The translations under genes and the position numbers were made by a program. From positions 1-52,924 of the forward strand of contig CAINLJ010000270.1 of the NCBI GenBank assembly GCA_903850335.1: a stretch of 52,924 bases of DNA, read 5' to 3'. The notes beneath the pieces were generated by a model, which worked only from the letters and a program-made list of their open reading frames with translations, made no database searches and was not told the DNA's origin. Origin of the DNA: an uncultured Bacteroidia bacterium (GTDB taxonomy: Bacteria > Bacteroidota > Bacteroidia > Bacteroidales > Prolixibacteraceae). Shown here one piece after another: positions 1 through 8,013 of the stretch (its first letter is position 1; the number at the start of each line of letters is the position of its first letter).

Positions 1-1
1 G

Positions 2-3000
2 ATCTTTAAAAGAGGTTTTGTTAGAATAAATACAGATGAGTTTTCCGTCCTTCAGGTTGACGCAGATGGTATGGCTATGAAAACTTGTAACCTCACTGAA
101 AATAAGGTTCATCAGATTGCAAAATATTTTGCAGATAAATCAAAGTTAATCTTTAACGGCACTTTAAATCTGGCAAAGCTCGGGTCTTTGGTTCAAACTG
201 AGTCAGAGGGTCTTCCAATTACCAAATCCTCGGCAGTAAATCACAAAGTAGAAGAGATTACACCACCGGAGGATGAAGGATTACCAGCAATGCGTTCGGC
301 TGGAATAGCTATTACAAAAAACGGGATGGCTGAACATTTGTTTTCCCGCTTTAAGCTTAACACGGAACTTCAGAATCATCTGCTTGCCGATGCTCCGCTT
401 CATAGTGAATTCAGAATCAAAGTTCCTGTCAAGACATTGTATTCCAATGATTTGATTCAAGGATACCGAATGGATATAGCTTATGAATCAGACCCTGAAA
501 AGTGGTATTCGCTTCATCAGAGAAAAGATGAGTATACATGGTTTAATGAAACCAATCAGGCTTCAATAATTTCTGGAATAGAGCCTGATGAAGGTTATGT
601 TGAACTTGCGATTACAGAAGATCACGATGATCCTGATGATGTTTTTGTTTCTGAGACGTTGGCAAGATGGGAAGGATGGAGTTTATCAGTTCGAAAACCC
701 GGCTATGCAATTAATGATTCTGAAGACTATGAACTTAAAACGGGGGAATCGCAAAAACGCGACTATGTTAATAAGGATAAGGCCATTGAAAGGAAAAAAT
801 ATGCATTTGACCCGGATTTGGAGTTTAAAATTAATGCACAATCAAACCCGGTTGCGGGAACTTTGCCTAAGCTTCGGTTTGGTAAAGATTACCGCATTAG
901 GATTCGGGCAGTTGACCTTGCAGGGAATAGTGTGCCACTCATTCAAGAGAGTGAAGATTCTCAGGAAACTATCCGAAAAAATATACGATACATGCGTTTT
1001 GAGCCATTAAGCAGTCCTGTTTTTTTAGTTGGTAATCAGTTAAGAGACGGAGAATTCCTTGAAAGAATGGTCATTCGCAGCAACTTTGATACTTCGACAA
1101 AGGACTACGAAAATAAATTTCCTGTTAATCACCAGGTATTTGATGAGTTCTCACGGAGGTATTTTCTTCCGCCCAAAAACAGTCAGGCGATGGCCGAAAC
1201 GCATGGAATGATTGAAAAAGCTTTTTCAAACAATCCCGTTGCGGCCAAAGAGATTTACAACCTGATCACTACACATGAGGGATTATACCAACATGACAAG
1301 AATAACCACGAAAAAGTATATCAACCTTCTGAAGTTGAGATCATTTACCTTCCTGATCCGATGGCTGCCGGTGTAGCACTGTTTATTTCAGAAGGGGTTG
1401 ACCATACTCATACTCAGGAGTTCAAGCCCAGAATGTTCAGCTTCTTCTCCAATGATGAAATTTTACAGTCAAATACAAATGTCAGTATTCCTGAAGCATG
1501 GTACTCAGCTGGCATAATTCATATCCGTCTTGAAGAGGGAGAAATTGAGAGTAAATGGAACGCATCGACCAGAACCTTTACAGTATTCCTGCCCAAAGGT
1601 CTTCGTAGCCGATTAAAATTCAGCACTTTCTGGAGAGAAAAGGATTTTAAGGAACTTTCAGCACTATGGAAAAATATGGTGGAGAAATCACCATCAAACA
1701 TAGGTGAACTTGATCTTCTTGCACGCTCAGGTCAACATTGGATGCTTAGCCCATCACGCGAACTGGAGTTAATCCATGCTGTTCAACAGCCAGTAATTGA
1801 ACCAGTTATTCAGGTATTAATTCCTGAAAGAAATTACGGGGACACTACGGCAAATATTAACACCCGATTTTTGGTGCATGGAGAGAGTACTGAAAAAGTC
1901 GAATATCAGGCCAGATGGACCGAGTCGTATGATGATGGTATATCATTGACAATTAAACAAATAGACGGAACAAATTCTATTTCTGATATCGATATCAGTT
2001 ATGTCGACGACCTAATAACCAAGGGAACCATTCCCTCATTTAATAAAATTGAGGTTAAGGAAAATCCGAAGTTACTCTTCCAACCCCACCGGCAGCTTCA
2101 GCGACAGACAATTACAGATTTCAGGTTAAATCCGCAGCCTGAAGCTGGTCGCGTCAATAATCTCTTTAAAGCACAAAGTGTATTGCTTGATAAGGTCCGG
2201 CAGGAAAAATCAGTAGCCCCCAAAAATCTTTCCAACCGTCTGAAATTTGAGATTCATGAATCACGCTTTAGTTTTTTAAAACACATTGAACTTCGGTTCG
2301 ATCCACTGGTTCAAAATTTCGGAGATACAAAACACCGTTGGGTAGATTATAAAATAGTTGCAGCCTCACGCTACCGTGAATATTTTGGGAAAATATTAAA
2401 GGAATATCCGGATCAAACTTCTGTTCGGGAAAGTAAATGGGTCGAAAAGATAAATATACTGAGTACAACAAGGCCTAAGATACCTGAAATTGATTATATC
2501 ATACCGACTTTTGAATGGCATAAAACACAGGATAAAGACACAATACGACATCAAAGACTAGGTGGCGGATTGCGCATTTTTCTTAAAAGACCGTGGTTTT
2601 CATCCGGTGATGACGAAATGTTGGGCATAATCCTGCCCCCGGCAGCAGCAAAATCACCATCTATCTCTGGTGCATTGTCATCTTATACTGGTTATTTTAC
2701 ACATTGGGGACTTGATCCGCTCCATAATTCTACTCAACCTGATTTATTGAGCCCGGCTCCCGGCGATTTCAGAATGAATCCAACTTTTGATGAAAATGTC
2801 CAATATCCTGATATGGGTAAGTTGCATGCAAATGTTGTTGCTTACCCGGTAATCTTCGATGAAGAACGTCAGCAATGGTTTTGCGATCTGGCTATAAATC
2901 CGAAAAATCTTTATTTCCCTTTTATAAAGCTAGCGCTCGCAAGGTACCAGCCTAATTCAGTCCATGCCGGAGATACGGATGTTTGCCTTTCGTCAGTAGT

Positions 3001-3469
3001 CCTAGCTGACATGATGCAACTTATGCCGGATAGAACAACAGTCATTCAATTCAAAAAAGAGGATGTTAATTCTAAATTTTCGGTGACAGTTTCCGGAGTC
3101 ATATACAGTGATATATCAAACCCTTTTAAATTATATAATTTTATTCGTATTTCTCTGATTGATAGTCGTATTGGGCAACCTATTTATGGGCTTGTGGATG
3201 ATGGAATTAATGCAAAAGACCTAAGAGACGAGAAAGTTGAAATCGAAATAACAGAACGTAATGTAACAAATAACAGATTCAAAATTACAGCAGATTTCAG
3301 GTTACAGCATAATTATAAAACAGCTCCTTTTCAGGTTGTAGTTGAAGAGTTTGAACGTGGCCCGAAGAAAATGAAGGTTCCGTCTGAATATGAAGATAGG
3401 CTTGAGCAGTCCGAAGAAACAGACAAACTTGTTTATGCAGATGTGTTTAAAATTAACGAGGCAAGATAA
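2..3469 (+). CDS. Large protein of unknown function, 5' end outside the window
   Basis: The reading frame is open from base 2, and codons before the first ATG (position 71) read as ordinary protein. The gene therefore probably starts before the window, and at least 1156 residues are present. I do not recognise the family. Visible features are a short beta-rich stretch around RIRAVDLAGNSV that resembles the end of a fibronectin-type or Ig-like domain, many charged and aromatic residues, and almost no cysteine. There is no membrane segment or signal peptide in the visible part. The C-terminus is acidic and probably soluble. The following gene starts 93 bases downstream with its own promoter, so this gene is likely a separate transcription unit. 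It could be a structural or surface component of a larger locus to the left. I would not assign a function. Confidence 0.75.
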   Translation: MFKRGFVRINTDEFSVLQVDADGMAMKTCNLTENKVHQIAKYFADKSKLIFNGTLNLAKLGSLVQTESEGLPITKSSAVNHKVEEITPPEDEGLPAMRSAGIAITKNGMAEHLFSRFKLNTELQNHLLADAPLHSEFRIKVPVKTLYSNDLIQGYRMDIAYESDPEKWYSLHQRKDEYTWFNETNQASIISGIEPDEGYVELAITEDHDDPDDVFVSETLARWEGWSLSVRKPGYAINDSEDYELKTGESQKRDYVNKDKAIERKKYAFDPDLEFKINAQSNPVAGTLPKLRFGKDYRIRIRAVDLAGNSVPLIQESEDSQETIRKNIRYMRFEPLSSPVFLVGNQLRDGEFLERMVIRSNFDTSTKDYENKFPVNHQVFDEFSRRYFLPPKNSQAMAETHGMIEKAFSNNPVAAKEIYNLITTHEGLYQHDKNNHEKVYQPSEVEIIYLPDPMAAGVALFISEGVDHTHTQEFKPRMFSFFSNDEILQSNTNVSIPEAWYSAGIIHIRLEEGEIESKWNASTRTFTVFLPKGLRSRLKFSTFWREKDFKELSALWKNMVEKSPSNIGELDLLARSGQHWMLSPSRELELIHAVQQPVIEPVIQVLIPERNYGDTTANINTRFLVHGESTEKVEYQARWTESYDDGISLTIKQIDGTNSISDIDISYVDDLITKGTIPSFNKIEVKENPKLLFQPHRQLQRQTITDFRLNPQPEAGRVNNLFKAQSVLLDKVRQEKSVAPKNLSNRLKFEIHESRFSFLKHIELRFDPLVQNFGDTKHRWVDYKIVAASRYREYFGKILKEYPDQTSVRESKWVEKINILSTTRPKIPEIDYIIPTFEWHKTQDKDTIRHQRLGGGLRIFLKRPWFSSGDDEMLGIILPPAAAKSPSISGALSSYTGYFTHWGLDPLHNSTQPDLLSPAPGDFRMNPTFDENVQYPDMGKLHANVVAYPVIFDEERQQWFCDLAINPKNLYFPFIKLALARYQPNSVHAGDTDVCLSSVVLADMMQLMPDRTTVIQFKKEDVNSKFSVTVSGVIYSDISNPFKLYNFIRISLIDSRIGQPIYGLVDDGINAKDLRDEKVEIEITERNVTNNRFKITADFRLQHNYKTAPFQVVVEEFERGPKKMKVPSEYEDRLEQSEETDKLVYADVFKINEAR

Positions 3470-3494
3470 ATAGGGAACCTTTTTTGGTATGCCG

Positions 3495-3525
3495 CTTGCG
3501 GTTCAATCCCTAAAACATATCTTTG
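3495..3525 (+). promoter_or_regulatory. Candidate Bacteroidota sigma-70 promoter
   Basis: CTTG at 3495-3498 and TATCTTTG at 3518-3525 are separated by 19 bases. They fit the Bacteroidota -33 (TTTG) and -7 (TAnnTTTG) consensus with one mismatch in the first box. The next start codon is at 3563, leaving a leader of about 30 bases. This is the best candidate for the transcription start of the long + strand cluster that follows. Confidence 0.5.
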
Positions 3526-3562
3526 CCACTCTATGTTTCATTAATAGCCGGATCTTTCAGTA

Positions 3563-4345
3563 ATGAGTAAACAAGTAATATTTTGTAATTGTGGGTCCAA
3601 ATTAATCGGATCTGAACGGTTGAAAGGTATCTCAGATCATCTTGAGATAAAAAACTGTCAGGTTATTGAAATTTCTGATTTATGTGGATGTGCTGTTGAA
3701 AAGCCGGATGAAATTCGTAAGCTATTTAATGGTTCTGATGACTTTTTGATTATTGCCTGTTATCCACGCAGTGTCAGTCTTTTGCTTGGTAAATGTGGAA
3801 TTGAGATTAAATCATTGAATTTGAATTATATCAATTTCAGAGAATTAAATAATATTCAGATCTTTAAGGAAATAGATACATTTTTGGAGAGTGAAGAAGG
3901 CAGTCGAAAACCAGATTATTTATCTTACAACAATGAATGGCCATCCTGGTTTCCAATAATTGACAACTCACGATGTAATTCGTGCGGACAGTGTTCCGAT
4001 TTTTGTCTCTTTGGAGTTTACGAGAAAATTGATAATAAGGTTGTTGTAGTAAACCCCAAAGGATGTAAGTATAATTGTCCGGCGTGTGCGAGAATATGTC
4101 CGCAGATTGCTATAATTTTTCCAAAATATGAGCATTCGGGAGCGATTGCCGGTTCGGAAACTTTTGATGAGCTGGCTGAACAAAGGCGGCAAAATAGTGA
4201 TATAGATACAATTCTTGGAACCAACATTTATAAGGCACTTGAAATGCGAAAAGCGAAGAGACAATCTATTATTCGCTCAACAGCTATGCAACAGGCAATT
4301 GTAGAAAGAGAAAAAGCCCTTGCCGAAAAAAATCCAAATCAATAA
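3563..4345 (+). CDS. HdrA N-terminal-like iron-sulfur protein with C-terminal 2[4Fe-4S] ferredoxin domain
   Basis: 260 residues, cytosolic, with no signal peptide. The N-terminal half has the layout of the N-terminal domain of heterodisulfide reductase subunit A: a CNCG start (residues 8-11), a middle CGC, then IIACYPRS and later NFREL. These correspond to the VVAACSPR and NIRE landmarks of HdrA as I remember them. The second half is a ferredoxin, with CNSCGQCSDFC followed by CKYNCPACARICP. The FAD domain of a complete HdrA is absent. It is the first gene of the long cluster and lies 11 bases before a radical SAM gene, so it may be an electron donor for that enzyme. The ferredoxin assignment is secure; the HdrA relationship is inferred from motif order. 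Confidence 0.75.
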   Translation: MSKQVIFCNCGSKLIGSERLKGISDHLEIKNCQVIEISDLCGCAVEKPDEIRKLFNGSDDFLIIACYPRSVSLLLGKCGIEIKSLNLNYINFRELNNIQIFKEIDTFLESEEGSRKPDYLSYNNEWPSWFPIIDNSRCNSCGQCSDFCLFGVYEKIDNKVVVVNPKGCKYNCPACARICPQIAIIFPKYEHSGAIAGSETFDELAEQRRQNSDIDTILGTNIYKALEMRKAKRQSIIRSTAMQQAIVEREKALAEKNPNQ

Positions 4346-4356
4346 TCTGACGCATA

Positions 4357-5535
4357 ATGTCGCTACTCAGGAATTTTCTAAAGTCGGATCTCCATTGTAT
4401 TTGGAAATTCTCATATAACCTTGGATGGAAGGGGATTATAGGATTTAATAAGTTTCAGAAAAGGAAGATGAAGGGAGAAATCTTCCCGGCATTTCAGTTT
4501 ATATCGGTTACAGACGACTGTAATCTTTCGTGTCAGGGTTGCTGGGTGACCAAGGAAGGAAAAGGCTCATCTCTTGATCTGAAAGCACTAAACAAAATCA
4601 TCACTGAAAGTAAAAGGTACGGATCCTATTTTTATGGAATACTTGGAGGAGAACCGTTGATGTACAGTGATTTAATGACTTTATTCAGGTCACATCCGGA
4701 TTGCTATTTTCAATTATTTACAAACGGAACCCTATTAAATGATAAAATAGCCAATGAACTAAAAATGTTGGCAAATGTTACTCCTTTAATTAGTCTTGAG
4801 GGAAATGAAAATGTTTCTGATATACGAAGAGGGAGCAATCGGGTTTTTGAACGGACGATAAGGGCAATTGAGACAAGTACATCTCACGGACTGATAACCG
4901 GAGTTGCTATAAGTGTTTGTAAATCAAATATTGATATGGCATTATCGGATTATTTTATCGATATGCTGCACTCTCGGGGGGTCGTTTATGTCTGGTATTA
5001 TATTTATCGTCCTACAGGTGAGAACCCGCATTATGAACTGGCACTTTCGGATGAGGAGATTCTGAGGTTGAGAAAGTTTCTTGTTGATGGCAGAGTAAAA
5101 TACCCCATCGTGATGATTGATTCATACTGGGGTGCTGATGGTGAACCGTTTTGTCCGGCTGTTGAAGGATTGAGTCATCACATAAACCCAGGTGGAAACA
5201 TTGAACCTTGCCCCGTAATTCAGTTCTCGGCCGATCATATCAATGAAGGTGAATTAAAGACGGTATATGAACAATCAGAATTTCTAAAATGCTTTAAATC
5301 TGAGGTTAACGGACTAACTAAAGGCTGCATATTGATGGAGGATCCTCAATGGCTGGCGAAATTTGCGACTGACCATCATGCAAAGAATACATCGAACCGT
5401 TCAGACCTCTATGAACATCTAAGCAGTGGAAGTAAGATTTGTAGTCATGGAAGTTGTGAAAAAATACCGGAAAAAAGCAGGATATACAGAATAGCAAAAA
5501 AAAGAGCCTTCTTTGGTTTAGGTGCTTACGGATAA
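4357..5535 (+). CDS. Radical SAM enzyme with C-terminal cysteine-rich (SPASM-like) region
   Basis: 392 residues. The radical SAM [4Fe-4S] motif CNLSCQGC uses C55, C59 and C62, and GGEP further on is the usual SAM-binding signature. A second set of cysteines in the C-terminal third (FCPA, NIEPCP, KGC and CSHGSC) suggests one or more auxiliary clusters like those of SPASM/twitch enzymes. The substrate cannot be read from the sequence. Neighbours are a ferredoxin upstream and a DUF116/polyprenyl synthase fusion 10 bases downstream, so a lipid or prenoid modification is plausible. HpnH-type hopanoid radical SAM enzymes are a precedent for such a role. A peptide-modifying role is less likely because no precursor peptide gene is visible nearby. 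Confidence 0.85.
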   Translation: MSLLRNFLKSDLHCIWKFSYNLGWKGIIGFNKFQKRKMKGEIFPAFQFISVTDDCNLSCQGCWVTKEGKGSSLDLKALNKIITESKRYGSYFYGILGGEPLMYSDLMTLFRSHPDCYFQLFTNGTLLNDKIANELKMLANVTPLISLEGNENVSDIRRGSNRVFERTIRAIETSTSHGLITGVAISVCKSNIDMALSDYFIDMLHSRGVVYVWYYIYRPTGENPHYELALSDEEILRLRKFLVDGRVKYPIVMIDSYWGADGEPFCPAVEGLSHHINPGGNIEPCPVIQFSADHINEGELKTVYEQSEFLKCFKSEVNGLTKGCILMEDPQWLAKFATDHHAKNTSNRSDLYEHLSSGSKICSHGSCEKIPEKSRIYRIAKKRAFFGLGAYG

Positions 5536-5545
5536 TTAATTAAAA

Positions 5546-7141
5546 ATGGATTCAAAGATATTTAAATCCCTGTTTACACTGGATATTCCAATTGTTAAAT
5601 CGAGTCGTGAGCAGATAAGGGCTACAATTGAGGCTCATTTTCTGAAATTTAAGGTTATGCCTCCTGTGAGCCATGATAGTTTATTCCGGGTTGCCAGCTT
5701 ACTTATCGACGAGAATAAGTGGGAAGAAAGATACCGTGCATTCATTATGGTATGTTGCGGAAATGCGATTTGGCGAACTGTAGTCGGCTCAATACCATTT
5801 AACCGACGGATATTTCTTTTGCCCCAATGTCTTAGAAATAGTGTCTATTGTAAGGCCGAACAGGATGATCTTGGTCTCTTATGCGGAGAATGTGGCCATT
5901 GCAGTATTTCAGGTCTGTTGCGTGAAGCTGAAAATCTGGGATATGTTGCACTCGTTACTGAAGGCACAACAATCACTACAAGACTCATCGAAAGTGGTAA
6001 GGTAGATGCAGTAATCGGAGTTGGATGTATGGAGGTGTTACAGAAAATGTTTGCCTCTGTGAGTAAATATTCAATTCCAGGTATTGGAATACCATTAACG
6101 TCTTGTGGATGTGTTGATACAACAGCTGATTCAGACTGGATTAAACAAGAGATTTATAATTTTCGTGAGGATCCATCGATCAGGCTTTTAAATCTGAATT
6201 ATCTTAAGAATAAATCATCTTCGATATTTGGCGAGGAACAACTTATCAGGATGCTGGGCGTTCCCAAAAGTAGAACCGAAGTTATAGCCTTTGAATCCCT
6301 TTTATCTGGTGGTCAGCGTTTAAGACCCTTTCTGACAGTTCTCGCCTATGAGGCTTTTGTACCCGAACCAGATCCTACAATTTTGAATATGCTTGCCTTG
6401 TCCGTTGAGTGTTTCCACAAAGCATCTCTTATACATGATGATATAGAAGATAATGACGAAATAAGATATGGGGTTGAGACCCTTCATACTCAGCATGGTG
6501 TACCCATAGCAATAAATGTTGGAGATTATCTGATTGGTGAGGGATACAGGTTGATATCCGAAAGTACACTCTCCTCAGCTATGATTCGCGAAGGAGTCAA
6601 AATAGTTTCACGCGGCCATCGTACACTCACAATCGGACAGGGTGCAGAATTAATTTCAATCCAGTCAAACGAAATTCTTACACTTGGTGAAATGCTGGAA
6701 TTATTTGAAAATAAGACTGCTGCTGCATTTAAAGTTTCACTTCTTTTGGGCGCTACTGTCGGAGGAGCTTCGTCCGAAATGCTTGAAGGACTTAGCAATT
6801 TCAGCAGATTGATAGGTATTGGCTATCAGATTAAAGATGATATTTCAGATTTCAAGGGGAATAAGGGAGATATCGCAATCAGGAAATTTTCCATATTACT
6901 CTCGATTTTAATGGAAAAACTTCCTCCTTCAGAAAAAGAAATAATGACAAGATGCTATAAATCAGATGATTTTGAATCATTATATAAATTGATTGATTTC
7001 TATCAAATAGAGGAAATTACCAAAGAACTCCTGGTCACCACGATTAATGATGCAAAATTATGCCTCGACAATCTTTCGAATCTTGGTCTAAAACTGGCTT
7101 TATATGAAATTTTGGGGAAGATTTTTAAGGATTATATTTAG
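5546..7141 (+). CDS. DUF116 domain fused to polyprenyl diphosphate synthase
   Basis: 531 residues. Residues about 60-200 match DUF116: MVCCGNAIWR, LPQCLRN, GLLCGECGHCSI, GVGCME and a late CGC, giving a cysteine-rich probable metal or FeS domain. Residues about 235-531 are a trans-isoprenyl diphosphate synthase. The first aspartate-rich motif is D298-D299-I-E-D302 and the second is D431-D432-I-S-D435. Small residues (A293, S294) before the first motif suggest a product of C20 or longer. Two conserved IPP diphosphate-binding positions differ: GGQRLRP has Q257 where most family members have Lys, and IRYG has Y308 where RRG is usual. It precedes a toroid prenyltransferase-like gene (38-base overlap) and a class II cyclase, so it probably supplies the polyprenyl substrate. 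The domain calls are firm; chain length and the effect of the substitutions are inference. Confidence 0.85.
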   Translation: MDSKIFKSLFTLDIPIVKSSREQIRATIEAHFLKFKVMPPVSHDSLFRVASLLIDENKWEERYRAFIMVCCGNAIWRTVVGSIPFNRRIFLLPQCLRNSVYCKAEQDDLGLLCGECGHCSISGLLREAENLGYVALVTEGTTITTRLIESGKVDAVIGVGCMEVLQKMFASVSKYSIPGIGIPLTSCGCVDTTADSDWIKQEIYNFREDPSIRLLNLNYLKNKSSSIFGEEQLIRMLGVPKSRTEVIAFESLLSGGQRLRPFLTVLAYEAFVPEPDPTILNMLALSVECFHKASLIHDDIEDNDEIRYGVETLHTQHGVPIAINVGDYLIGEGYRLISESTLSSAMIREGVKIVSRGHRTLTIGQGAELISIQSNEILTLGEMLELFENKTAAAFKVSLLLGATVGGASSEMLEGLSNFSRLIGIGYQIKDDISDFKGNKGDIAIRKFSILLSILMEKLPPSEKEIMTRCYKSDDFESLYKLIDFYQIEEITKELLVTTINDAKLCLDNLSNLGLKLALYEILGKIFKDYI

Positions 7142-7982
7142 AATTGCATCAATTAATCAGCTTAGAAAAGTAAAACCTAAACTTCTTGAGGCAGTTTTAG
7201 CTAAGTCGATTTCAATTCTTGATGATGAAATGGCTAAAGAAATTAGCAATTTCATACGAATGAGTCAAACCGTACAAGGCGGATTTGCTGATCGGGGTGG
7301 TAAACCGGATTTGTATTATTCATTGTTTGGCTACTATATTGCTGAAGCATTTTCAGTTCAAGAGGTCATGAGTCCGTTGAAAAGATATGTTTCAGAAGTT
7401 GTTATAAACAACGAATTGTCAGGAGTATATCGTTATTGCGGAGCGATTTTGTATGTTAAACTTGTCGGATTGGATTCGCACACGGATAAGCTACGTGAAG
7501 AAATTGTAAAAGAGCTTAAAAAATCGACATCCAAACAACCTGAGTATTCGGGATTTTTGGGAATTCTGGCTTTGTTTTACCTGAAGGATTTTTCAACAAT
7601 AAAATGGGTCGTAAATCAATATAGCAGAAGTTATTTAAGAAAAAATAATTTACCATGCCCGGTGGAATCTGCCATCCTGGTGATTCACGGATTAGCCGGA
7701 AAAAAAGTTGAAGAATTTCCGGATAAATTATTCAAATTTTATCGTGAGAATGGTGGTTTTGCTGCACTGGAAAAGGCTCCATCCGAAGACCTTCTCTCAA
7801 CTGGGGTGGCCTTATTCGCATTAAATTTTTTGGATGTTGATCTGAGGCTGATAAAACCAGATTGCCTTAATTTTGTTGATAGTTTGTATGATAGTGGTGG
7901 TTTTCGATCTGCCTTATCAGATTCGGTAAGTGATGTGGAATATACATTTTATGGGCTACTTGCCCTTGGATCACTGGTGTAA
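7104..7982 (+). CDS. Prenyltransferase-beta / terpene cyclase-like alpha-alpha toroid protein
   Basis: 292 residues. Three QW-like or prenyltransferase-beta-like repeats are visible: QGGFADRGGKPDLYYSLFG near residue 58, NGGFAALEKAPSEDLLSTG near 213 and SGGFRSALSDSVSDVEYTF near 263. These fit the toroid fold shared by protein prenyltransferase beta subunits and squalene cyclases. There is no DxDD motif. The position that holds a zinc-binding Cys in Rab geranylgeranyltransferase beta (PDVCYS) reads PDLYYS here, so canonical zinc chemistry is unlikely. The ATG at 7104 overlaps the upstream gene by 38 bases; the reading frame between it and the upstream stop has no alternative start, which supports it. 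It may be a non-catalytic partner of the next gene's cyclase, or an enzyme of unknown chemistry. Confidence 0.7.
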   Translation: MKFWGRFLRIIFRIASINQLRKVKPKLLEAVLAKSISILDDEMAKEISNFIRMSQTVQGGFADRGGKPDLYYSLFGYYIAEAFSVQEVMSPLKRYVSEVVINNELSGVYRYCGAILYVKLVGLDSHTDKLREEIVKELKKSTSKQPEYSGFLGILALFYLKDFSTIKWVVNQYSRSYLRKNNLPCPVESAILVIHGLAGKKVEEFPDKLFKFYRENGGFAALEKAPSEDLLSTGVALFALNFLDVDLRLIKPDCLNFVDSLYDSGGFRSALSDSVSDVEYTFYGLLALGSLV

Positions 7983-8013
7983 TTGTAAATTTGTTTAGTT
8001 TAGATTGAAACTT

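Noticed and set aside
588-1010. 140-residue ORF within the first gene
   Set aside because: It lies in another frame of the large open frame, has low-complexity Met/Leu-rich composition and no family signature.
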